Shown here: in pieces, positions 53,343 to 60,196 of the stretch | Layout: every line of letters starts with the position of its first letter | Numbering within the stretch: position 1 is the stretch's first letter | Source: Pseudomonas sp. K2I15 | GTDB taxonomy: Bacteria > Pseudomonadota > Gammaproteobacteria > Pseudomonadales > Pseudomonadaceae | Assembly (NCBI RefSeq): GCF_002204795.1 | Contig: NZ_NIXO01000008.1 | Span: forward strand, 62,001 to 126,000 | Reading direction: 5' to 3' | DNA: 64,000 nucleotides | Made by a program: the position numbers and the translations under genes | Notes under the pieces: model-generated | The model's database searches: none | Seen by the model: the letters and a program-made list of their open reading frames with translations, nothing else | Told to the model about the DNA's origin: nothing

Positions 53343-54839
53343 CTATTTCGGTTTTTTAACCCGCAACTCACCGGCAAACAGCCCGCGTTCACGGGCCCAG
53401 ACGATGGCCGCACTACGGCTATGCACCCCCAGCTTGGAGTACACCGTGGCCACATGGTTACGCACGGTGTTGGGCGCCAGTTTCAGGCGCGAGGCGATTT
53501 CCTTGTCGGCCAGGCCTTCGCAAATCAGGCCCAGTACATCGCGCTCGCGGGCGGTCAGGTCGGTGAAGGAAATGCTCGGTACGTTGGGGCTGTTCACGCT
53601 CTTGGCGTTGGCGAGTTTTTCAATCAGCGTCTGGCTGAACCATGAGGCGTCCTGCATCACTTCCTCGATGGCGGCCACCAGTTCCAGCTCGGAGCGCTTG
53701 CGTTCGGTGATGTTCATCAGCACCAGCAGGTAGCAGGGCACGTCCTGGATACTGACGGTGTCGGCAGACAGCACACAGTCGATCACCTCGTTGCCTTTTT
53801 TGCGGATCTTCAGGTCGAGGCCGTCGAGGTTGCCGGCTTTTTCCAGGGCGGTGAACAGTTGTGTGCTGGCCTGTGCGCTGTCGATAAAGTCGATGTCTTC
53901 GATGGATTTGCCGATCAGTTCTTCACTGGTATAGCCGGTGATGGTCATGAAGGCTTCGTTGATGTCCACCACTTGCCGGTTGGCGGCGTTGCACACCAGG
54001 GTTGGCACTGGCGTCAGGCGGAACGACTTGGCGAAGCGTTCCTCACTCTGGCGCAGGGCGGTTTCAGCCTTGCGGCGCGGCTCAAGGTCGGTGAAGGAAA
54101 ACAGCATGCAGTCTTCCTCGTTCATGTCCAGCGGCTGGCCGGCCACGATCACCAGTTTGCTGCCGCCTTCGGGCAGTTTCAGCTCGGCCTGCATCTGCGG
54201 GATGGTCGCGCCTTCGCTCAGGCGCTTGACGGCGAGGTCCTTGTTTTCGGCTTGCTCCAACACGTCCAGTTCATACACCGATTTGCCGATCACCTGGTCG
54301 CGGTTGTAGCCGGTCATCTCCAGGAAGCCCTGGTTGACCTTGATATAGCGAAGGTCGCTCAAGCGGCAGATCACCGCTGGCGCCGGGTTGGCATTGAAGG
54401 TTTTTTCGAAGCGTTGTTCGGCGCTGGCCCATTCGGTGGCGTCGCTCAGGATCAGCACCAACAGCTCAGGCTCACCAGACGCGTCGTTGAGCACCAGGCT
54501 GCGCAGGCGGTGCACCCAGGTCTTTTCCTCGTCGCCGCAGGGGGTGACCTCTACCACCACGTCGCTGAACTCTTCACCGTTCGCCACCCGGCTCAGCGGG
54601 TAATTTTCCAGCACCAACGGGTGGTTGTTGCGATAGCGCAAGGAAAAGCGCGCGGCGTATTCCTGGGTGTTGGCGCCCAGCTCTTCGACCTTTTCCACGC
54701 CATGCATCAGCAGTGCGGCGTCATTGGCCCAAAGGATGGTCTGGTCGACCTCGGCGATGATCACGCCATCGGACAAGCCGGAGATGATCTGCTGCAGTTG
54801 GCGGCGGTTGGTTTCTTTGGCGAGGACGGCCTGGCTCAT
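53343..54839 (-). CDS. Triple-PAS LuxR-type transcriptional regulator
   Basis: A 498-residue regulator: three PAS domains (about residues 15-130, 145-260 and 275-395; blocks such as LSDGVIIAEVDQTILWAND, NPAPAVICRLSDLRYIKVNQGFLEMTGYNRDQVIGKSVYEL and NRQVVDINEAFMTITGYTSEELIGKSIEDI) and a C-terminal LuxR helix-turn-helix (LTARERDVLGLICEGLADKEIASRLKLAPNTVRNHVATVYSKLGVHSRSAA). There is no kinase or receiver domain, so it probably senses its signal directly through the PAS domains. GGAG precedes the ATG at 54839. It is flanked on both sides by the same dyad, which may be its binding site. Confidence 0.88.
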   Translation of the reverse strand: MSQAVLAKETNRRQLQQIISGLSDGVIIAEVDQTILWANDAALLMHGVEKVEELGANTQEYAARFSLRYRNNHPLVLENYPLSRVANGEEFSDVVVEVTPCGDEEKTWVHRLRSLVLNDASGEPELLVLILSDATEWASAEQRFEKTFNANPAPAVICRLSDLRYIKVNQGFLEMTGYNRDQVIGKSVYELDVLEQAENKDLAVKRLSEGATIPQMQAELKLPEGGSKLVIVAGQPLDMNEEDCMLFSFTDLEPRRKAETALRQSEERFAKSFRLTPVPTLVCNAANRQVVDINEAFMTITGYTSEELIGKSIEDIDFIDSAQASTQLFTALEKAGNLDGLDLKIRKKGNEVIDCVLSADTVSIQDVPCYLLVLMNITERKRSELELVAAIEEVMQDASWFSQTLIEKLANAKSVNSPNVPSISFTDLTARERDVLGLICEGLADKEIASRLKLAPNTVRNHVATVYSKLGVHSRSAAIVWARERGLFAGELRVKKPK

Positions 54840-54871
54840 GGTTTCTCCAATATTTAGGGCACCTGCATCCC

Positions 54872-54973
54872 TTGTAGGAGCTGGCTTGCCAGCGAAAAGC
54901 TCAACCACAACGCGACCATTCAGGGTGCGCGCGTCATCGTTGACGACCATCGTTGGCAAGCCAGTTCCTACAA
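54872..54973. repeat. REPIN (TTGTAGGAGCTGGC class)
   Basis: Arms TTGTAGGAGCTGGCTTGCCA and reverse complement (TTGGCAAGCCAGTTCCTACAA) enclose about 60 nt. It lies upstream of the PAS-LuxR start, between that gene and the dyad at 55055. Confidence 0.88.
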
Positions 54974-55054
54974 GGGGGCGGTGTCAGACGCATAAGAAGT
55001 ACGACACCCGGGGCTCAGGATAGTGCAGAGAAAGTGGCACGTGCGGGGTGCGAA

Positions 55055-55075
55055 TGCACCAGTTCTACTAGTGCA
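55055..55075 (+). promoter_or_regulatory. TGCAC-N11-GTGCA dyad upstream of the membrane-protein gene
   Basis: TGCAC (55055-55059), an 11-bp spacer ending ACTA, and GTGCA (55071-55075), 69 bp before the ATG at 55145. The dyad and neighbouring bases match the site at 53314-53334. Confidence 0.65.
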
Positions 55076-55144
55076 ATTGTGCCGAGACTGCGAGTTGGGC
55101 CTCTCGCCAAACTGAGGGCCTACCCACTGTTCAAAGGATCGACC

Positions 55145-56113
55145 ATGACCACTGTCTATGAAACCAACCGTTCGCTGTTTCGTGTCTCTTGGGGCTCGGT
55201 ATTGGCCGGTAGTGCAATTGCCCTGGTGACTTATCTGGTGCTGAGCGTACTGGGCACCGCGATTGGCGCCAGTGCCGTGAACCCGATGGCGGCCGGTAAC
55301 CCGCTGAGCGGCTTTGGTACCGGTGCCGGGATCTGGCTGTTTGTCTCGACGCTGTTGGCAATCGGCGCCGGCGCATTTGTGGCCGGGCGCACCGCACCGG
55401 ATCGCGGCGGCCTGCATGGCGTGCTGAGCTGGACCATCACCACCTTGCTGACCACCTGGCTGCTCGCCGCGCTGGCGACCAGCGTTGTGGGGGCTGCGGG
55501 CAATGTCGTTGGCAAAGGCCTGTCGGCGGCCGGTAGCGGTATCGCCGCTGTAGCGCCGGGCATCAGCGACAGCGTCAAGCAGCAACTCAATGAGCAGGGC
55601 ATCAACCTGGACTGGAACAGCCTGCAAGGCCAACTCGACACGCTGCTCAAGCAGAGCGGCAAGCCTGAATTGGACCCGGCCAACGTTGAGCAAAAAGCCG
55701 ATCAGGCAAGTGCAGACGGCAAGCAATCGGCAACGGATGCTGCGACCAACCCAACCCAGGCCGGTGATGCATTGAAGCAATGGTTCGAGCGGGTCAAGGC
55801 CTCCGGTGAGCCAGCGTTGAACGCTGCGGACAAGCAGGCGCTGGTCAACATTGTTGCGGCCCGTACCGGCAAGAGCCAGGCTGAAGCCACCCAGATCGTC
55901 GACAACTATGCCCAGGCTTACCAGCAGGCTGTGCAGAAGGTTGATGAGCTCAAGCAACAAGCTGAACAGAAAGCCCGTGAAGCCGGCGAAGTGGCTGCCA
56001 AGCAACTGTCCCGTGCAGCGTGGAGCACCTTGGTGATGTTGCTGCTGGGTGCGGCGTTGAGCTTTGGTGTGGGCCGTATGGCGATCACTACACGTCGGGT
56101 GCCATTGGCCTGA
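55145..56113 (+). CDS. Membrane protein with helical periplasmic or cytoplasmic domain (PhnA-like label)
   Basis: A 322-residue protein: a block of two or three membrane helices (about residues 15-125, SWGSVLAGSAIALVTYLVLSVLGTAIGASA and GIWLFVSTLLAIGAGAFVAGRTAP), a hydrophilic Ala/Gln/Lys-rich helical middle (about 140-285), and one last helix (STLVMLLLGAALSFGVGRMAI). Similar proteins are often labelled PhnA-like, but this says nothing about function. It has its own upstream dyad and probably belongs to the PAS-LuxR regulon. Confidence 0.75.
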   Translation: MTTVYETNRSLFRVSWGSVLAGSAIALVTYLVLSVLGTAIGASAVNPMAAGNPLSGFGTGAGIWLFVSTLLAIGAGAFVAGRTAPDRGGLHGVLSWTITTLLTTWLLAALATSVVGAAGNVVGKGLSAAGSGIAAVAPGISDSVKQQLNEQGINLDWNSLQGQLDTLLKQSGKPELDPANVEQKADQASADGKQSATDAATNPTQAGDALKQWFERVKASGEPALNAADKQALVNIVAARTGKSQAEATQIVDNYAQAYQQAVQKVDELKQQAEQKAREAGEVAAKQLSRAAWSTLVMLLLGAALSFGVGRMAITTRRVPLA

Positions 56114-56130
56114 TCATGATTTGAGGTGCT

Positions 56131-56211
56131 TTATGTGGCGAGGGCGCTTTCAAAACTGGTTTCGGGGTCAACGGTAAATAGCGGTTGTTCTTCTGTGACA
56201 ATCTTGTTCAT
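56131..56211 (-). pseudogene. Truncated DUF3077-like gene (first 26 codons)
   Basis: On the minus strand a strong Shine-Dalgarno (TTAGGAGTTGAACC) precedes an ATG at 56211. The frame reads MNKIVTEEQPLFTVDPETSF and six more residues (ESALAT), then stops at a TAA in GTGGCGAGGG REP-like sequence. The start pattern (MxKIV..., then PLFTV.P..S.E.AL) is that of DUF3077 proteins, small Pseudomonas proteins of about 80-100 residues. The rest of the gene appears lost, with a REP fragment at the break. The family call is from memory of its usual N-terminus. Confidence 0.55.
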
Positions 56212-56261
56212 GGTTCAACTCCTAATCAACGTTAGAGAGCCAACACCATCGCGACTAAACC

Positions 56262-56285
56262 CGGTCACTGAATTGGCAGTGACCG
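56262..56285. repeat. Short perfect inverted repeat
   Basis: CGGTCACTG (56262-56270) and CAGTGACCG (56277-56285) pair perfectly with a 6-nt loop. It lies 51 bp upstream of the truncated DUF3077-like gene and could have been its operator or leader. The rest of the 56114-56483 gap shows only a weak hairpin near 56413. Confidence 0.55.
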
Positions 56286-56483
56286 CCGGAGACTAGCCAT
56301 GTGATTTGAGCGGCGCAGGGGGCAGAATTTTCTAGGAAGCGTCCTGCAAAGGAAAGGGAAACGTCTCTGATTTGCTCCTGTCTGGGCCCACAATTGTTAG
56401 AAAAGGGTCATGCCATATCGGCATCACCCCAGATGAGCGCGTAAACTGCCCGCCTTTTATTCTCACGATGAGACGGTGAGCTT

Positions 56484-57104
56484 TTGAACGCAGGAAAAAC
56501 CGCAGGGCTGTTGCTACTCGCCGCCCTATTGGCTGGATGCGGCACCTCGCCGCCACGCACACCCAACGATATCTGCGGCATCTTCCGCGAAAAGGACGAT
56601 TGGTACGACGCCGCCAAAGTTACCCAGGCGCGCTGGGGTGTGCCGATCCAGGTACCGTTCGCGATCATGTACCAAGAGTCGGGCTTTCGGCAGGACGCCA
56701 AGACCCCGCGCAAGTACCTGTTGTGGATCATCCCCTGGGGCCGCGTGTCCACGGCCTCCGGTTACTCCCAGGCCAAGGATGAAGTGTGGCGCGACTACCA
56801 GAAAAGCACCGGTCGCACTGGCGCCAGTCGGCAGGACTTTGACGATGCCATCGATTTTGTCGGCTGGTACATGGACAAGACCTACACCATCAACGGCGTG
56901 TACAAATACGACGCCTACGGCCAATACCTGAACTATCACGAAGGCTGGGGCGGTTATCGTCAGCGCACCTATGCGAGCAAGGCCTGGCTGATGCCGGTGG
57001 CAGGCAAGGTGCAGGCGCGTTCGCAGATGTACGCGCAGCAATACGCGGGCTGCAAGAACGATTTGGGGCGGGGTTTCTGGAGCCGGTTCTGGCATTGGCT
57101 GTGA
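56484..57104 (+). CDS. Lytic-transglycosylase-like lipoprotein
   Basis: A 206-residue lipoprotein: signal with lipobox LAGC (MNAGKTAGLLLLAALLAGC), then an SLT-type segment with a probable catalytic glutamate in AIMYQESGFRQDA, and YNYHEGWGGYRQRTYASKAWL later on, where the frame reads QYLNYHEGWGGYRQ. This suggests a small peptidoglycan-cleaving enzyme anchored in the outer membrane. The start is a TTG at 56484; no ATG in frame gives a complete signal peptide. It lies 22 nt before the FKBP gene. Confidence 0.78.
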   Translation: MNAGKTAGLLLLAALLAGCGTSPPRTPNDICGIFREKDDWYDAAKVTQARWGVPIQVPFAIMYQESGFRQDAKTPRKYLLWIIPWGRVSTASGYSQAKDEVWRDYQKSTGRTGASRQDFDDAIDFVGWYMDKTYTINGVYKYDAYGQYLNYHEGWGGYRQRTYASKAWLMPVAGKVQARSQMYAQQYAGCKNDLGRGFWSRFWHWL

Positions 57105-57126
57105 CTTTGGATAGTGAGAAAACACG

Positions 57127-57468
57127 ATGAGCAACGAACTGGAAATCACCGATGTCCGCCTCGGCACCGGCAAAACCGTGGTCAAAGGCGCCCTGATCAC
57201 CACGCAATACACTGGCACCCTTGAAGACGGCACGGTGTTCGATTCCTCTTGGGAACGCGGCAAACCGTTTCAATGCGTGATCGGTACCGGTCGCGTGATC
57301 AAAGGCTGGGACCAGGGTTTGATGGGCATGAAAGTCGGCGGCGTTCGCACGTTGTTTGTTCCGGCGCATCTGGCTTACGGCGAGCGCTCGATGGGCGCGC
57401 ATATCACGCCCAACAGTAATCTGCGGTTTGAGATTGAGTTGCTGGAAGTACTGACACGGGATGATTGA
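57127..57468 (+). CDS. FKBP-type peptidyl-prolyl isomerase
   Basis: A 113-residue single-domain FKBP: GALITTQYTGTLEDGTVFDSSWERGKPFQCVIGTGRVIKGWDQGLMGMKVGGVRTLFVPAHLAYGERSMG, then NSNLRFEIELLEV. The conserved Asp (FDSSWERG), Val-Ile (GRVIKGWD) and Tyr (LAYG) of the active site are present. No signal peptide, so it acts in the cytoplasm. It is followed 12 nt later by a GNAT gene. Confidence 0.93.
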   Translation: MSNELEITDVRLGTGKTVVKGALITTQYTGTLEDGTVFDSSWERGKPFQCVIGTGRVIKGWDQGLMGMKVGGVRTLFVPAHLAYGERSMGAHITPNSNLRFEIELLEVLTRDD

Positions 57469-57480
57469 GGAGGGAAGAAC

Positions 57481-58116
57481 ATGGATGTTGGTGAAACGAT
57501 GGCGTTGCCACGCAGTTCCATGGCGGGCATTCGGGTGGTTGAGCTGACCCTTGAAGATGAGGCCGAGCTGCAGCGCTTTTTCGAGGATGCGCCGGAGTAT
57601 TTTGTCGCGGTCAACGGTGAGCCTGCTACGCCCACGGAGGCTCGGGATGAGTTGACCCTTCAGTTGCCGGAGGAGTGGAGCTACACGCGGATGTATTGGA
57701 TTGGTTATCGCAATGCCGAAGGCCAATTGGTTGCGGTGGTGAATGTGGCGTCTGATTTGCTGGCGGTCGGCGTCTGGCATATCGGGCTGTTGCTGGTGGC
57801 CACGCCGTTGCATGGCAGCGGGTTTGCGCGGCAGTTGCATGCGGATTTCCAGGCATGGGTACTGAGCCTGGGCGCGCGTTGGTTGCGGCTGACGGTGGTG
57901 GTGGGGAACGCCAAGGCTGAGCGGTTTTGGCCCAGGCTTGGGTATATGCAGGTGCGTACTCGGGATGGGGTTGAGATGGGGCGGCAGGTGAATAGGGTTT
58001 CTATTCAGGTGAAGGCTTTGGCGGGTGGCGCGATCAATGAATATTTGGTGTTGGTAGAGCGTGATAAGCCGTCCCCTGCTACGGGCGCTAAGGTCATGAC
58101 CGTGGCGCCTACCTGA
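57481..58116 (+). CDS. GNAT-family N-acetyltransferase
   Basis: A 211-residue acetyltransferase: VNVASDLLAVGVWHIGLLLVATPLHGSGFARQLHADFQAWVLSLGARWLRLTVVVGNAKAERFWPRLGYMQVRTR covers motifs A and B of the fold, with the acetyl-CoA loop in a changed form (PLHGSGFA for Q/RxxGxG/A). Its substrate is unknown. GAGGAGGG precedes the ATG. Probably co-transcribed with the FKBP gene. Confidence 0.83.
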   Translation: MDVGETMALPRSSMAGIRVVELTLEDEAELQRFFEDAPEYFVAVNGEPATPTEARDELTLQLPEEWSYTRMYWIGYRNAEGQLVAVVNVASDLLAVGVWHIGLLLVATPLHGSGFARQLHADFQAWVLSLGARWLRLTVVVGNAKAERFWPRLGYMQVRTRDGVEMGRQVNRVSIQVKALAGGAINEYLVLVERDKPSPATGAKVMTVAPT

Positions 58117-58559
58117 ACCCTCCCTGAAGAATTTTTCTAATCCCATTGGGTAAACTTTCCTACGGTTTACTCTCCTTGAATCGGAGCGTAAGCTTCGCGC
58201 GTTTTCATCAATAGCGGAGACCCTCAGTGGGTACTTGTTCGAGTGACAGTCGTCGGCCGGTCTCGATAACCGGCACATACTTGGCAAGATAACGCGCATT
58301 TTCCCGATGCCGTTGTCTCGCCCAAAAGCGAGAAGCGGCATCCCGGTCGCGGCCAGCCCTGGCCCGATCCCGAATCCCTCTCATCGACGCTGAACAGTAC
58401 GTGATGCCCTGTATCGCGGTACTACGGACGCGCCTGTCGTTTGCGACGGGCGGGCCATCCTGTCGTGCCCGTGACCCGGCCACGGCCCCTGGACGGTCGT
58501 ACCTGCTTGAAGGTTTCTATATCCGCAAATTTGGCTGGTAATGAACAGGGAAGACTCCT
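58117..58559 (+). promoter_or_regulatory. Long, highly structured leader of mgtC
   Basis: 443 bp without a convincing gene. It contains a series of perfect hairpins: GTAAAC/GTTTAC (58150-58170), GCCGGT/ACCGGC (58256-58274), a two-step stem GATGCCG-CTCGC/GCGAG-CGGCATC (58306-58342), GGCCAG/CTGGCC (58351-58364) and ACGGGC/GCCCGT (58446-58472). In enteric bacteria mgtC has a long magnesium- and proline-sensing leader; this one may play the same part but is not a known class to me. AGGGAAG (58548-58554) is the mgtC ribosome-binding site. Confidence 0.55.
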
Positions 58560-59276
58560 ATGCAAGCAATCAACAACATCAACCTCAATTCGCTGATCGA
58601 CACGCTGGTCAGCCTCACCGCGGCGTTTATCCTCGGTGGCCTGATCGGTTTCGAACGCCAGTACCGCCAGCGCACGGCGGGCCTGCGCACCAACGTGCTG
58701 GTGGCGGTGGGCGCGGCGATTTTCGTCGACATGGCCAACCGCCTGGGCGGCGCCGAAGGGGCGGTGCGGGTCGTGGCCTACGTGGTCTCGGGCATCGGTT
58801 TTCTCGGTGCCGGCGTGATCATGCGTGAAGAAGGCAACGTGCGCGGGCTGAATACGGCGGCCACCCTTTGGGCGTCGGCGGCGGTGGGCGCTTGTGCCGG
58901 CGCAGACCTGATCCTGGAAGCACTGCTGGGCACGCTGTTTGTACTGGCGGCCAACACCTTGCTGCGGCCGATCGTCAATAACATCAACCGCCAGCCGTTG
59001 GACGTGGTGTCGGCCGAGGTGACCAACATTCTGTATGTGGTGGCCCGCCGCACCCAGCAAAAGGCGGTGTTGGCTTTGCTCGAAGCCGAACTTGCGCGCT
59101 GCAACTACCCGGCCAGTGACGTGGACGTACGCCCCTTTGGTCCCGACGAGGTGGAAATCGAGGCGACGCTGGCCGTGACCTCCGTAGACGGTGACGAACT
59201 GGACGCGCTGGTGGCGCGCATTTCCACCTCGACCCTTGTGGTACAGGCGTTCTGGAGCCCGAGTACCACCGACTAA
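58560..59276 (+). CDS. mgtC: MgtC/SapB family membrane protein
   Basis: A 238-residue protein. About residues 1-145 hold four or five helices with the family blocks AAFILGGLIGFERQYRQRTAGLRTNVLVAVGAAIFV, VVSGIGFLGAGVIMREEGNVRGLNTAATLWASAAVG; the soluble C-terminal domain (about 150-238) is ACT-like. MgtC is needed for growth in low magnesium and in hosts, where it inhibits the F-ATPase in Salmonella and is involved in survival in macrophages. A long structured leader lies upstream. Confidence 0.92.
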   Translation: MQAINNINLNSLIDTLVSLTAAFILGGLIGFERQYRQRTAGLRTNVLVAVGAAIFVDMANRLGGAEGAVRVVAYVVSGIGFLGAGVIMREEGNVRGLNTAATLWASAAVGACAGADLILEALLGTLFVLAANTLLRPIVNNINRQPLDVVSAEVTNILYVVARRTQQKAVLALLEAELARCNYPASDVDVRPFGPDEVEIEATLAVTSVDGDELDALVARISTSTLVVQAFWSPSTTD

Positions 59277-59378
59277 GTGGCCTCTGCTCCCTGGTAGCTG
59301 GCTGTTTACTATGCTTCCAGCGAGGAAAAGTCCTACATCGGACTGGGACTATCCCTTCAGGTGACGCGTCATTCCATT

Positions 59379-59426
59379 GGTAAGGTTGCGCGCTTGCGAC
59401 TAGCCAGGCACGTCGTGCCGCTTACC
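59379..59426. promoter_or_regulatory. Nested inverted repeats upstream of the two-component genes
   Basis: GGTAAG (59379-59384) and CTTACC (59421-59426) enclose GGCACG (59407-59412) paired with CGTGCC (59414-59419). The structure lies about 140 bp before the response-regulator ATG; the rest of this 292-bp gap shows nothing else. Confidence 0.4.
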
Positions 59427-59568
59427 TATGGTTATGCGCTGTTCAAGTGGAGGGACCCGACTCTTGCTTGTAGGAATGTTCGGTGCCGTTTGTCGGAACT
59501 GTCATTTCTCACAGGTAGATAGGGCCCGTGTGATGTGTAACGGTACTGAATCCTCCCAGGGGAGCCTT

Positions 59569-60195
59569 ATGAGCAAAGCTTTAATAGTGGATGACCATCC
59601 GTTTATCCGCGCAACCGTCCGGTTCCTGTTGAAGCAGGAAGGCTTCGACACGATTTTCGAGGCCGGTAACGGCGCCGATGCCATGCAGATTGCCCGCGAG
59701 GAACGCCCCGAACTGATCATCCTCGACCTGGCGATGCCCAAGCTCGGCGGCCTGGAGGTGATCAGCCGGATCAAGGCGTTGGGCTTGCCCTGCAAGATCC
59801 TGGTGCTGACTTCGTACCTCGCGGTGTTTTTTTCCACCCGCTGCATGCGTGCCGGCGCGATGGGTTTTGTCGCCAAGACCGGCGAGCTGGATGAGCTGCA
59901 AAAAGCCATCAAGGCCGTGATGTCCAACTACAGCTGTTTTCCGAGCCTGCCCACCAGCTCGGTACGGCGGGATGATTTGCAGTCCACCGAGCAGGACCTG
60001 GTGGCCGAACTTTCCGACCGCGAGTTGACGGTACTACAGAAGCTGGCGCTGGGGCTTGGCAACAAGGAAATTGCCGAAGACATGCTGCTCAGCCACAAGA
60101 CCATCAGCACCTATAAAACCCGCCTGAAGGAGAAGCTGCGCATGTCGTCGGTGGTGCATTTGTCCAAGTTCGCCCAGCGCAATCATCTGATCTGA
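59569..60195 (+). CDS. BvgA-like response regulator
   Basis: A 208-residue response regulator: receiver domain with Asp8/Asp9, phosphoacceptor Asp53 (LIILDLAMPKLGG), Thr81 and Lys103, and a C-terminal LuxR helix-turn-helix (LSDRELTVLQKLALGLGNKEIAEDMLLSHKTISTYKTRLKEKLRMSSVVHLSKFA). BvgA/EvgA/RocA1 have the same plan. The ATG at 59569 has AGGGGAG upstream; an upstream in-frame ATG at 59428 lacks a signal. The kinase gene begins one base after its stop, so the pair is coupled. Confidence 0.92.
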   Translation: MSKALIVDDHPFIRATVRFLLKQEGFDTIFEAGNGADAMQIAREERPELIILDLAMPKLGGLEVISRIKALGLPCKILVLTSYLAVFFSTRCMRAGAMGFVAKTGELDELQKAIKAVMSNYSCFPSLPTSSVRRDDLQSTEQDLVAELSDRELTVLQKLALGLGNKEIAEDMLLSHKTISTYKTRLKEKLRMSSVVHLSKFAQRNHLI

Positions 60196-60196
60196 A

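Noticed and set aside
7144..54973. Repeated palindromes as a possible CRISPR array
   Set aside because: The repeats are dispersed between genes as inverted pairs, with no regular spacer pattern and no cas genes; they are REP/REPIN elements.
58404..58511. A 35-codon open frame in the mgtC leader as a possible leader peptide
   Set aside because: It has only scattered prolines (no Pro-Pro run as in MgtP), no clear Shine-Dalgarno, and crosses one of the hairpins; a comparison of several species would be needed to support it.
59428..59568. An N-terminal extension of the response regulator from the ATG at 59428
   Set aside because: The extension has no domain and the ATG at 59569 has a strong ribosome-binding site and the normal receiver start.
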